From: Chitinophaga sp. YR627 | GTDB lineage: Bacteria; Bacteroidota; Bacteroidia; Chitinophagales; Chitinophagaceae | Assembly: GCF_900114995.1 (NCBI RefSeq) | Contig: NZ_FOUX01000003.1 | Location: forward strand, 186,001-250,000 | Direction of reading: 5' to 3' | DNA length: 64,000 nucleotides | Part shown: piece after piece, positions 38,399 through 46,286 of the stretch | How positions within the stretch are numbered: position 1 is the stretch's first letter | Layout: every line of letters begins with the position of its first letter | Translations under genes and position numbers: made by a program | The notes under the pieces: model-generated | What the model saw: only the letters and a program-made list of their open reading frames with translations | Told to the model about the DNA's origin: nothing | Database searches by the model: none

Positions 38399-38522
38399 TT
38401 GAGTGATTATTTTCTTGTAAGAAACAAGATATATTTTTTTTAAAAATTTCCTTACATAAAATGCTAATATTAAAAAAATAGTTTCATCTTTGCATCGTTA
38501 AAACAAAACACAAGAACAAACA

Positions 38523-38615
38523 ATGTTACGCATACAGCTACATAAAGATTGCAGAGGCTCATTTAGTCCGATAGAGGACAATGAGGCGCGCAGGGCTGCT
38601 TATGCTATCAATTAG
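38523..38615 (+). CDS. Possible 30-residue leader peptide ORF
   Basis: ATG to TAG, 30 codons (begins MLRIQLHKDCRG, ends AAYAIN). It lies 25 bp after a TTTGC-type promoter box and 27 bp before a strong terminator. The layout (promoter, tiny ORF, terminator) fits a leader peptide or a dual-function small RNA. Translation is unproven. Confidence 0.35.
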   Translation: MLRIQLHKDCRGSFSPIEDNEARRAAYAIN

Positions 38616-38642
38616 TTAACAAAACTAACTCGATATAACTCA

Positions 38643-38676
38643 AGCCCTGCAAGCAATTGCGGGGCTTTATTTTTTT
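38643..38676 (+). terminator. Terminator of the small transcript
   Basis: AGCCCTGCAA (38643-38652) pairs with TTGCGGGGCT (38657-38666), 10 bp with one G-T pair, followed by TTATTTTTTT. It gives a transcript of about 170 nt from the promoter near 38490. Confidence 0.85.
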
Positions 38677-38694
38677 CACCCCATTGTCAATTAT

Positions 38695-38832
38695 ATGCAT
38701 ACACGAAAAATGTCCATACGATTCAAACGCATCAGCGCAGGCTCGCAGCAAAGCGGGTTAACGCCCTGTGCGTGGCTCAACGTGGGCTATGATCCCGAGA
38801 GACCCAATTATCAACGAACCGAATTTTTATAG
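38695..38832 (+). CDS. Possible 45-residue protein, unknown
   Basis: ATG at 38695 (or 38710) to TAG at 38830-38832. Basic N-terminus (RKMSIRFKRI) and the end YDPERPNYQRTEFL. A strong terminator 35 bp later supports a real small gene, but there is no other evidence. Confidence 0.35.
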   Translation: MHTRKMSIRFKRISAGSQQSGLTPCAWLNVGYDPERPNYQRTEFL

Positions 38833-38866
38833 TCTGAAAAAGCAATAGCTGCATTCAGTATAGATA

Positions 38867-38904
38867 TAAAAAACCCGGTCGTTGCAACGACCGGGTTTTT
38901 TAAT
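38867..38904. terminator. Strong bidirectional terminator
   Basis: A 26-bp near-perfect palindrome AACCCGGTCGTT/AACGACCGGGTT has A residues before it and six T residues after it. It closes the small-ORF unit and could insulate the tRNA array from it. Confidence 0.9.
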
Positions 38905-39008
38905 ATCATCATCTGCACAGGAACTAATATCCCGTGGTGGAGAAGGTATGTCTTGTACCCGGCAAATGCAGGTTGCATAAGGGGATTCGTGTGCGCATAC
39001 ATATTCAT

Positions 39009-39081
39009 TGATCTGTAGCTCAACGGTTAGAGCAACTGCCTTATACGCAGCAGGCTACCGGTTCAAATCCGGTCAGATCAA
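39009..39081 (+). tRNA. tRNA-Ile (anticodon UAU)
   Basis: Full cloverleaf: acceptor TGATCTG/CAGATCA (7 of 7), D stem GCTC/GAGC, anticodon arm ACTGC-CTTATAC-GCAGC (one A-C mismatch), T arm ACCGG-TTCAAAT-CCGGT, discriminator A, no encoded CCA. Anticodon TAT reads the rare AUA codon. Bacteria usually read AUA with a CAU tRNA modified to lysidine, so a UAU isoacceptor is uncommon and phage-like. Confidence 0.85.
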
Positions 39082-39086
39082 CATAT

Positions 39087-39158
39087 TTCCGGATAGTGTA
39101 ATGGTTAACATATCACACTTTGACTGTGATGTTCTCAGTTCGAATCTGAGTCCGGAAA
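39087..39158 (+). tRNA. tRNA-Gln (anticodon UUG)
   Basis: Acceptor TTCCGGA/TCCGGAA (7 of 7), D stem GTGT/ACAT, anticodon arm TCACA-CTTTGAC-TGTGA, T arm CTCAG-TTCGAAT-CTGAG, discriminator A. It begins 5 bp after tRNA-Ile and is part of the same transcript. Confidence 0.85.
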
Positions 39159-39168
39159 CATACAAAAT

Positions 39169-39240
39169 GGTGTCAGTAATTCAAGGGCAGAATACCCGAA
39201 TGTGAATCGGGATATGAGGGTTCGAGTCCCCCTGACACCC
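39169..39240 (+). tRNA. tRNA-His (anticodon GUG)
   Basis: Acceptor GGTGTCA/TGACACC with a 3' C, consistent with the G(-1):C73 pair special to tRNA-His. D stem ATTC/GAAT; anticodon arm CCCGA-ATGTGAA-TCGGG; T arm GAGGG-TTCGAGT-CCCCC with one A-C mismatch. The ykuK-like ATG lies 34 bp downstream. Confidence 0.85.
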
Positions 39241-39273
39241 ATAAAATTATTAGTAACAAATATGACATAGCAA

Positions 39274-39759
39274 ATGCAACACATCAACAAATGGAGGCGG
39301 CTTAACGGCGATGAAATACAACGGCCTATCGCAGATGAAATCACTGAAATGCTGATCGCTGAAAGAGAAGCAGGTAATGATCTCAAAGTGTGTATCGGCA
39401 CCGATAGCCAGGTAAAGGGGCGAATCACAGAATTCGCTACCGTTATCGTTTTTCTCCGGAAAGGTAAAGGTGGATTCATGTATATCCACAACTTCAGCAC
39501 ACAACGAAAAATGAGCATCAAAGAAAGGATGCTGGAAGAAGTGGGCAGAAGTATAGAAGTGGCTTACTCATTGTGTCACATTTTCACAGCATATAATGTG
39601 GACATGGAAGTACATGCAGACATCAACACCAATCCGAACTTCAGGAGTAATGATGCATTAAAGGAAGCTATGGGGTACATCATGGGAATGGGCTTTACCT
39701 TTCGGGCTAAGCCTCACGCCTTCGCCAGTACCTCCTGCGCAAATAAAATAGTACATTAA
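39274..39759 (+). CDS. YkuK-family RNase H-like protein (DUF458)
   Basis: 161 residues. Core motifs LKVCIGTDSQVKG (first catalytic-type Asp), FATVIVFL, and VDMEVHADINTNPNFRSN (second acidic cluster) match the YkuK RNase H-fold family; the C-terminus AFASTSCANKIVH is the family end. A nuclease or RNA-processing role is presumed from the fold only. It directly follows three tRNA genes and is probably co-transcribed with them. Confidence 0.82.
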   Translation: MQHINKWRRLNGDEIQRPIADEITEMLIAEREAGNDLKVCIGTDSQVKGRITEFATVIVFLRKGKGGFMYIHNFSTQRKMSIKERMLEEVGRSIEVAYSLCHIFTAYNVDMEVHADINTNPNFRSNDALKEAMGYIMGMGFTFRAKPHAFASTSCANKIVH

Positions 39760-39770
39760 AAACAGATCAT

Positions 39771-39968
39771 ATGGTTCATGTAAGCGTCCTGATGGACATT
39801 GCAGAAGCAAGACAGAAAGATATTACCAACACAGCACACATCCTCGGTTTTCAAACAACTGTGATGGCTACAACAAGAATGTCTGAGGAGGCAGATCTTG
39901 TTGATAACGTTAACGTGAAGATCACAAGGGGAGGAGCTACTTTACCTGCGATCGTGCAGGATGATTAG
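39771..39968 (+). CDS. Small protein, unknown function
   Basis: 65 residues starting 11 bp after the YkuK stop, so it would be translated from the same mRNA. Regular composition, with a mixed helix/strand pattern (ISVLMDIAEARQK-like start, NVKITRGGATLPAIV end). I do not recognise it. It could also be a remnant of a longer gene. Confidence 0.4.
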   Translation: MVHVSVLMDIAEARQKDITNTAHILGFQTTVMATTRMSEEADLVDNVNVKITRGGATLPAIVQDD

Positions 39969-40372
39969 ACATCCTGCAATGAACTTTTCTTTATCATTAA
40001 TTCTATTATATGATATCCACAGGAGATCTCCTACTTATCCCCCTATATCCCTATTCCTTAGTAATTGTTATCCTGAGTCAGCATAGAACAAATGCTGACT
40101 TTAGCTTTTTTTGTATTAAAATTGTGCTGTCTTTTGTCCCATTGCCGACGTCTTTAAAGAAATGCGGATCAACCTGTAATGAACTATAGCGGGGCGTTAT
40201 TACACTGCTCAACGATCATTAAATAGCTATTCCTTTTGTGGATTAACGATATTTCGCAAATCGTCATATGGAACTAATTTCCATATTATTCACAATCAGA
40301 TAGTTATCTATTGGCACAAAATTCACTTATCAAAGACACACCATATAAATCAAATCAGCATTAGCAACCTAT
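39969..40372. other. Intergenic region, 404 bp
   Basis: Holds the palindrome AGGAGATCTCCT (40021-40032) and a terminator (40077-40112). The remaining 260 bp before the response-regulator ATG show no obvious ORF. Confidence 0.5.
40077..40112 (+). terminator. Terminator of the tRNA-ykuK unit
   Basis: GTCAGCAT (40077-40084) pairs with ATGCTGAC (40092-40099), followed by TTTAGCTTTTTTTG. Confidence 0.8.
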
Positions 40373-41068
40373 ATGATCACACTTATTATTGACGACAATG
40401 CCATCGCGCGGACTACATTACTGGAACTCACCAGCCAGATAAAAGGCGTTGTTGTTGCCTGTGAGTGCGGAAATGCCATTGATGCTTATAATTATCTCCA
40501 GGAAAACACAGTAGACCTGTTGTTACTGGACATAGAAATGCCGGGAATGTCGGGACTCGAACTGATCAAAAACATGGGGAATAAGAAGCCTGTTATCATC
40601 TTCACGACTTCCAAGAAGGAGTATGCGGTAGAGGCATTCGAACTCAATGTCGCCGACTATCTCGTGAAACCGATCACGCCCGGCCGGTTCCTGCAGGCCA
40701 TAGAAAAGGCTAAACAGGTGGTTGAAAGCAATAAAGAGGAGATCCGCTGGGAAAATGATGAGTTTATCTTTATCCGGGATTCCAATATTGTCAGAAGGCT
40801 GAAACTGGAAGAAATCCTCTATGCCGAGGCCATGGGCGATTATGTTAAGTTATTCACTGCCAAGAAGTTCTTCGCCGTACATACCTCTTTACGTTCGCTG
40901 GAAGAACGCCTGCCGGCGTCCCGTTTTCTGAGAATACACCGCTCCTATATGGTGGCCATCGATAAAATAGACACCCTGCAGGACGGAGCTGTCCTCATAG
41001 GGGAGAAGAGTCTGCCAGTGGCAGATGCCTACCGCAAGGCGCTTAATAAGCGCATGAACGTACTATGA
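40373..41068 (+). CDS. LytTR-family response regulator
   Basis: 231 residues: receiver domain (1-120) with acidic pocket D7/D8, phosphoacceptor D53 (LLLLDIEMPGMSG) and K near 104 (ADYLVKP). A LytTR DNA-binding domain follows (about 130-231; RRLKLEEILYAEAMGDYVKLFT, LRIHRSYMVAID). It is followed 98 bp later by a hybrid histidine kinase, its likely partner. Confidence 0.93.
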   Translation: MITLIIDDNAIARTTLLELTSQIKGVVVACECGNAIDAYNYLQENTVDLLLLDIEMPGMSGLELIKNMGNKKPVIIFTTSKKEYAVEAFELNVADYLVKPITPGRFLQAIEKAKQVVESNKEEIRWENDEFIFIRDSNIVRRLKLEEILYAEAMGDYVKLFTAKKFFAVHTSLRSLEERLPASRFLRIHRSYMVAIDKIDTLQDGAVLIGEKSLPVADAYRKALNKRMNVL

Positions 41069-41166
41069 CCCCGGCTAACTGAATAGGGTCCCCGGCGATC
41101 GATTTTGCCCGTCTGGCGAAAGCCGCCCGACAGGGAGCTCCTGGTATATGACTTTTACGGATTGAC

Positions 41167-43365
41167 ATGAATAACAACCGCTTTACATACCTGATCCTTA
41201 CCGCGTTCCTTATAGGGACGCTTATACTGGCCTTTATACAGTATAATTCCTCCAAAAACATTGATCAGCTGATCAAGGGTAATCAGAAGCTGTTAAGGGA
41301 ACTCCAGGCAGGGAATAAGCTGCGGGAGCTCGAACGTGATATTATCTGGGTAGAATCCAGGATCAGGGCAGCAATCGCTACTGACGACACTTCTCATATC
41401 GAAGGGGTAGACGCCAAGATCTCTGAAGTGGAAGCATTTGTTGATACATTGAAAGACATGAATACGGACGATAGCGCCGTCATGTATATAGAACGTCTGA
41501 AATACCTGGCTGGGCTGAAATTGCACAACAAAAACCAGTTGATGCATGAGTTTTTCCGCACCGGCAGGATGGATGATACCAGTCTGATCGCCAATCCCCG
41601 TGCCAGGGAAATCTCTAATGAGATCAGTACCGTCACCAGGAAGATCTACGACAGCCGTCAGCATGTAATGACGGAACTGAGTAATAGCATCAATGAAAGC
41701 AGCAGAAGAGCCAGAAACTGGGGGATTATCCTGATCTGTCTTATCCTGCTGACAGCAGCAGGTATGCTTTGGTTTGTAATGAGCAGGATCCGGAGACAGC
41801 AACAGCTGATACTGGAACTGGACAGATCTGAGAAAAAGATCCGTGAGATTGCGATGATCAAAGAGAATTTCATGACCAACATGAGCCATGAGATCCGCAC
41901 GCCGCTGAATGCCATTCTGGGCTTTACCAATCTCTTAAAATCCAGAAAACTGGATGAATCTTCTACCGAATTTGTTGGTTCTATACAGAAGGCAGGCGAA
42001 AATCTGCTGACCATCATCAATGACATACTGGATCTCTCCAAGATCGAAGCCGGTATGGTCAGGATAGAATCCAATCCTTTCAGTGTACGCGGATTGCTGC
42101 ACTCTATCCAGACGCTGTTCAGCGAAAAAGTAAAGGAAAAGAAACTCGTATTACAGGGGGAGATCGCTGCTGATGTGCCGGATACGCTTATTGGAGATGC
42201 CACCCGTCTGACACAGGTATTGGTAAATCTGATCGGGAATGCGCTGAAGTTCACAGAAAAGGGCGGGATCGTCATTTCTGTCAGCAATAAGCAAAGCGAT
42301 GGTAATATCATTCAACTGGCATTTGCCATCACAGATACAGGTATCGGTATTGAACCAAACAAACTGGCTTCCATCTTTGACCGTTTTAATCAGGCAGAAG
42401 ATTCTATCACCCGGAAATATGGCGGTACTGGTCTGGGACTTTCTATCGTAAAAGACCTGGTCATATTACAGGGAGGGGATATCAGTGTGGAAAGTGAGCC
42501 TGGTAAAGGAACGACCTTCCGGTTCTTTATTCCCTATGCGATCGCATCTAAACAAATGCCGATACCAGACAGCATCGATATCAGTCAGTTCAGGATCACC
42601 ACCAACAATGAAGTCAAGATACTGGTAGTAGATGATAATGAGATGAACCGTAGTCTGATGAAGCACCTGTTCACCGAATGGGAACTTGCTTTTGATGTGG
42701 CGAGTAACGGTATGGAAGCAATTGACTGTTTGAAAAAGAGCCGTTACGACCTGATATTAATGGATATCCAGATGCCGGAGATGGATGGCTATACCGCCAC
42801 CCGCGTCATCCGTAAGGAAATGAAGCTGGAAGTGCCGATCGTCGCCATGACTGCCCACGCACTTGCGGGAGAAAGGGAAAAATGTCTGAGCAATGGAATG
42901 AATGAATACATCTCCAAGCCCATCAATGAAAAGGAACTGTATCAGCTGATCAACCGTTTTGCCGCTATCTCAAATGTCAGACAGGACAAACCAGCGCCGG
43001 TTATTCCGCCAGCATCGGTACCAGCTTATCAGTATATCAATCTGGATTACATGAAAGAGATCAGTCAGGGGAATAAGGTATATGAGCAGAAAGTGACCAG
43101 ACAGTTCATTGATGCGATGCCGGTCGAACTGGCGCAATTACAGCAGGCATTTCACAACAACGACATTACAACATTAAGAAGTACAGCACATAATCTGAAG
43201 ACCACCATTTCTATTATGGGGCTGACAGAGCGCTTATCTCCCACACTGGATGAACTGGAATCAGCGCCAGCCATCACTCCACCGTTACAGATTCACATTG
43301 ATCTGTTGAAATCATTCACAGACAATGCGATAAGGGAGGCAGAAGATTTTTACTCACAGGTGTAA
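41167..43365 (+). CDS. Hybrid sensor histidine kinase with receiver and HPt domains
   Basis: 732 residues: TM helix (8-27), periplasmic helical sensor resembling CHASE3 (30-180), second TM (about 185-207), HisKA (MSHEIRTPLNAILGF), HATPase (NALKFTEKGG, DTGIGIEPNKL, GGTGLGLSIVKDL), receiver (LILMDIQMPEMDG) and a C-terminal HPt (STAHNLKTTISIMG, with the phospho-His). The full phosphorelay is in one chain; it may pass phosphate to the adjacent LytTR regulator. Signal unknown. Confidence 0.92.
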   Translation: MNNNRFTYLILTAFLIGTLILAFIQYNSSKNIDQLIKGNQKLLRELQAGNKLRELERDIIWVESRIRAAIATDDTSHIEGVDAKISEVEAFVDTLKDMNTDDSAVMYIERLKYLAGLKLHNKNQLMHEFFRTGRMDDTSLIANPRAREISNEISTVTRKIYDSRQHVMTELSNSINESSRRARNWGIILICLILLTAAGMLWFVMSRIRRQQQLILELDRSEKKIREIAMIKENFMTNMSHEIRTPLNAILGFTNLLKSRKLDESSTEFVGSIQKAGENLLTIINDILDLSKIEAGMVRIESNPFSVRGLLHSIQTLFSEKVKEKKLVLQGEIAADVPDTLIGDATRLTQVLVNLIGNALKFTEKGGIVISVSNKQSDGNIIQLAFAITDTGIGIEPNKLASIFDRFNQAEDSITRKYGGTGLGLSIVKDLVILQGGDISVESEPGKGTTFRFFIPYAIASKQMPIPDSIDISQFRITTNNEVKILVVDDNEMNRSLMKHLFTEWELAFDVASNGMEAIDCLKKSRYDLILMDIQMPEMDGYTATRVIRKEMKLEVPIVAMTAHALAGEREKCLSNGMNEYISKPINEKELYQLINRFAAISNVRQDKPAPVIPPASVPAYQYINLDYMKEISQGNKVYEQKVTRQFIDAMPVELAQLQQAFHNNDITTLRSTAHNLKTTISIMGLTERLSPTLDELESAPAITPPLQIHIDLLKSFTDNAIREAEDFYSQV

Positions 43366-43385
43366 TGTTAACCCAGTCATTTAAA

Positions 43386-43412
43386 AGAGCAGCTCACAAC
43401 TGCTCTTTTTTT
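43386..43412 (+). terminator. Terminator of the two-component operon
   Basis: AGAGCAG (43386-43392) pairs with CTGCTCT (43400-43406), followed by a run of T residues. Confidence 0.85.
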
Positions 43413-43548
43413 GTGCCCTCCCGTTTCCCCCGACAGCGACAGTTTTTGCCTGTTTAGCGAACGACGCTTTCCTTCGGCTTTCATTTAAAGTAGTTTTATA
43501 TCAACACTTACAGCAAGCAATTATTCACTAAAATCTAAAGCGACCCAT

Positions 43549-44088
43549 ATGCTACGTCCTATATTTAACGCCGCTCGCGATCACTATCAGGGAGATCCAT
43601 TTGCTCCTGTTGAGTTGGTGATGTACGCAGATCTTCATAACGCAACCTGCGCTTCTATATATCCAGCGATTCAGCACCTTCGCAGCATGATGGGTAATGA
43701 CCTGAAATTTGTATTTCGTCACTATCCGGCGCCAGATAAACACCCGCTGTCCCTGGATGCAGCTATTGCGACAGAAATAGCCGCCAGATATGGTAAGTTC
43801 TGGGAAATGCATGACATTATCATCGAGAATCAGCCCCGCCTTTCACGCAGCATATTTCCTTATCTCGCGTCAGCTGTTGGTGTAGACATGGCATTCTTCG
43901 AAGAAGGCAGAAAACACCGGGAAGTATTTCACAAGATCATCAATGATTATGAAGGCGCAAGCCGTAATGGTGTAGATGCCGCTCCTACGATCTTCATCAA
44001 CGGCAAAAGATACAATGGGCATCTTCACTATGCCAGCCTTTACAAGACATGTCGATACGCCATCACACTAAAAGAAATGGCATTCTAA
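43549..44088 (+). CDS. DsbA-like thioredoxin-fold protein with single active-site Cys
   Basis: 179 residues with the DsbA/FrnE layout: VELVMYADLHNATCASIYP at the active-site helix, FVFRHYPAPDKHPLS, AAIATEIAARYGKFWEMHDIIIENQ, and the cis-Pro strand AAPTIFINGKRYNG. The usual CPYC is replaced by NATC, so only the second Cys remains. There is no signal peptide, suggesting a cytoplasmic monothiol or glutathione-linked enzyme. It lies 37 bp upstream of an AraC gene. Confidence 0.82.
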   Translation: MLRPIFNAARDHYQGDPFAPVELVMYADLHNATCASIYPAIQHLRSMMGNDLKFVFRHYPAPDKHPLSLDAAIATEIAARYGKFWEMHDIIIENQPRLSRSIFPYLASAVGVDMAFFEEGRKHREVFHKIINDYEGASRNGVDAAPTIFINGKRYNGHLHYASLYKTCRYAITLKEMAF

Positions 44089-44124
44089 AAATCCTCCTCC
44101 TTTAACGCTCAAAATATTGATGTT

Positions 44125-44967
44125 ATGACTACCACGAAACCATTCTTTGAAATCTATACATTCGAACAGATCAGCAACAACCGTGAATTCAATAACAGTA
44201 CCCCACATGCGCACGATCTTATAGAAATTATCTGGACCGTATCCGGTAATAGTTTCCTGAAAGTGGACATGCAAACTTATTCCCCTGAGGGCGATCAGAT
44301 ATTCTGTATCATGCCTAATCAGACGCATCAATTCTCTATCGACAATGATGATGACTCAACAGGTTACATCATCCGTTTCAATGAACTCTTCCTCCAGGAA
44401 TATAACTCTGTATATCATGCAGATCTGCTCCTGGTCCTAATACAATCCGCCAATATCAGATATAGCCAGGAAATCCGCCAGGAGATGCAATCTATCATGG
44501 ACAAGCTTATCCAGGAATTCAGTCATCAGCAGATCTATAGTCCGGACATCCTGAGCCGTTATCTCAACATCCTTTTCATACATATGTCCCGCCAGTCGCA
44601 CAGTCAGCAACCGGTCAGCCAGCAGCATCATAACGTCAGACAGGCAAAACGTTTCATCCAGCTGGTAGACCAGAATTTCAGATCACACAAAAAGGTATCT
44701 GAATTTGCAGAGCAAATGTGCGTAACTCCCAGCTACCTGAACGAAGCTATAAAAAAGGCCACGGGGTATACCGCTGGCCACCATATCCGCCAACGTGTAA
44801 TACTTGAAGCCAAGCGATATGCTGCGTATTCAGATGCCAGCATGAAGGAAGTCGCATGGGATTTAGGGTTCACGGATATCTGCTACTTCAGCAAGTTATT
44901 CAAGAAAGAGACCGGCTATAATTTTTCGGAGTTTAAGAAACGACAGGAAAAAGTTTTGGCTGTATAG
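44125..44967 (+). CDS. AraC-family regulator with cupin-like sensor domain
   Basis: 280 residues: AraC-type cupin N-terminal domain (HDLIEIIWTVSGNSFLKVD, CIMPNQTHQFSI) and a double HTH C-terminal domain (KVSEFAEQMCVTPSYLNEAIKKATGYT; SMKEVAWDLGFTDICYFSKLFKKETGYNF). Ligand unknown. Two tandem terminators follow. Confidence 0.92.
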   Translation: MTTTKPFFEIYTFEQISNNREFNNSTPHAHDLIEIIWTVSGNSFLKVDMQTYSPEGDQIFCIMPNQTHQFSIDNDDDSTGYIIRFNELFLQEYNSVYHADLLLVLIQSANIRYSQEIRQEMQSIMDKLIQEFSHQQIYSPDILSRYLNILFIHMSRQSHSQQPVSQQHHNVRQAKRFIQLVDQNFRSHKKVSEFAEQMCVTPSYLNEAIKKATGYTAGHHIRQRVILEAKRYAAYSDASMKEVAWDLGFTDICYFSKLFKKETGYNFSEFKKRQEKVLAV

Positions 44968-44974
44968 CAGATCG

Positions 44975-45055
44975 GGCGTGCCGGCGAATGCCGGCATGCC
45001 TTTTTGGTTGTGTTTATTTTAAGTCAGGCCCACGGTGTAATGCCGTGGGTTTTTT
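44975..45055 (+). terminator. Two tandem terminators
   Basis: First: GGCGTGCCGGC (44975-44985)/GCCGGCATGCC (44990-45000) with TTTTTGG. Second: CCCACGG (45029-45035)/CCGTGGG (45043-45049) with TTTTTT. Confidence 0.88.
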
Positions 45056-45086
45056 ATTTATCTTCGAAGCATAGACAGCACCTGCC

Positions 45087-45614
45087 ATGAAATATTATTT
45101 CTCTCTGCTCATATTGATATTCCTTACCAGTCACGCATCCTCGCAAAGTAAACCAGTTAAAAGTGTGTATGGACAACTCGATACGATCATCGAATATGAT
45201 TATAAGCAGCGGGCAGCCATTAAACCCTCTTCAGAAGGACATTATATGAACGGTACCCTTACCAACGATATAGCGTCCAGCAATGCGGAAGTATCCCGGA
45301 AAGAATTTGCGAATTGCAAACCCTGCGTAGTCAAAACGTACAACAAAGACGAAGTGCTTGTGCGGATAGCAGTACAATACAGTGATTGTCCCGCCGGTGA
45401 TTACATTGACTACTATCCGAATGGAAAAATAAAAACGCGGGGACAGTTCAGATCAAATCCTTCCGGTGACTGGAAGACGTTTATCAAACAGGGACATTGT
45501 GGGGAGAAGGAGGGCAGATGGTTATATTATGGCATCTATGGTAATGTGCTCAAACTGGAAGATTACAGGAATGATACACTGGTATATAAAAAAGAAGTAC
45601 CTCCTGAACAATAA
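45087..45614 (+). CDS. Secreted MORN/YwqK-like repeat protein
   Basis: 175 residues with a signal peptide (1-19, ending SSQ). Two or three MORN-2-like units in the C-terminal half (YYPNGKIKTRGQF, GRWLYYGIYGNVLKLEDYRN). The YwqK family name is historical; function unknown. Monocistronic by appearance. Confidence 0.7.
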   Translation: MKYYFSLLILIFLTSHASSQSKPVKSVYGQLDTIIEYDYKQRAAIKPSSEGHYMNGTLTNDIASSNAEVSRKEFANCKPCVVKTYNKDEVLVRIAVQYSDCPAGDYIDYYPNGKIKTRGQFRSNPSGDWKTFIKQGHCGEKEGRWLYYGIYGNVLKLEDYRNDTLVYKKEVPPEQ

Positions 45615-45798
45615 CAGATTCCCACTATTCACTAACAGCTAAGAAAATCCCAATCACCCCAAACATTTAAGCGCCGGAATGTCTGGTCGCCCTCCCTATT
45701 TGTCCACCTCAACAGATACTACTGTGCCGCCCATTGGTTTTAGAACATCTTTGTGTCATCAAACAAACAATTACACACAACAACTAAAACCAACAACA

Positions 45799-46185
45799 AT
45801 GAACGCAAAAACATCAAAATTAATTTACTGGATAGGTGCCGTATTTATGTCTTTATGGTTCGGCGCAAGCGGTTTCTTTGAATTAACACACAATCCGGTT
45901 GTTTGGGACATCACCGTTCAACTGGGTTACCCTCCACACTTCATCTATATTCTTGGAGTAGCTAAAATCTGCGGTGTTGTCGTGCTGTTAACGCCAGAAA
46001 AACTGCTTCGACTGAAAGAGTGGGTATTTGCCGGCATGTTCTTCGACATTACTTTCGCATTCTTCTCTAAACTGGCTGTATTGAATTTTGCAGCAACGAT
46101 CGATGCCATTATTGCATTTACAGTTTTATCCATAACTTATGTGATGTTCAGGAAATTGTATCCTGCGACATATGAGAGGGCTTAA
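45799..46185 (+). CDS. DoxX-like family membrane protein
   Basis: 128 residues from the ATG at 45799. A longer frame opens at 45679, but its first 40 residues are not protein-like and the context favours 45799. Four hydrophobic helices with SLWFGASGFFELTHNP in helix 1 and YILGVAKICGVVVLL in helix 2 match the DoxX-like group. Molecular role unknown. Confidence 0.8.
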   Translation: MNAKTSKLIYWIGAVFMSLWFGASGFFELTHNPVVWDITVQLGYPPHFIYILGVAKICGVVVLLTPEKLLRLKEWVFAGMFFDITFAFFSKLAVLNFAATIDAIIAFTVLSITYVMFRKLYPATYERA

Positions 46186-46189
46186 GATG

Positions 46190-46269
46190 ATAGTCTGAGT
46201 ATACTTATCCTACGTTAGTGCTTCGTTTTTGAACGATAGATCAATGAAGGATATGTATACTCAGACTAT
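46190..46269. repeat. Long inverted repeat between convergent genes
   Basis: ATAGTCTGAGTATAC (46190-46204) and its exact complement GTATACTCAGACTAT (46255-46269), extended by ATCCT/AGGAT (46207-46211 and 46248-46252). It has no T run, so it may be a bidirectional terminator or a small mobile-repeat relic. Confidence 0.75.
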
Positions 46270-46286
46270 TAATTTATAGCACCAAG

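Larger units (their letters stand above)
38399..39008. other. Non-coding/short-transcript region before tRNA array
   Basis: Contains a TTTG-type promoter (CATCTTTGCATCG near 38486-38498), a 30-codon ORF with its own terminator (38523-38672) and a 45-codon ORF (38695-38832). A very strong bidirectional terminator follows at 38867-38904, and the last 100 bp lead into tRNA-Ile. Confidence 0.6.

Noticed and set aside
38811..39023. Minus-strand frame of 70 codons across the terminator and tRNA-Ile start
   Set aside because: It runs through a perfect terminator palindrome and a tRNA acceptor stem.
31420..39968. Presence of an RtcB ligase or PrfH release factor in the RNA-repair-like island
   Set aside because: No ORF on either strand shows RtcB metal-binding (HxxxH/Cys) or GGQ release-factor motifs; the island is therefore described without them.
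45679..45798. N-terminal 40-residue extension of the DoxX-like protein
   Set aside because: Sequence is Thr/Ser/Pro-rich with no family similarity, and the ATG at 45799 begins exactly before the first membrane helix.
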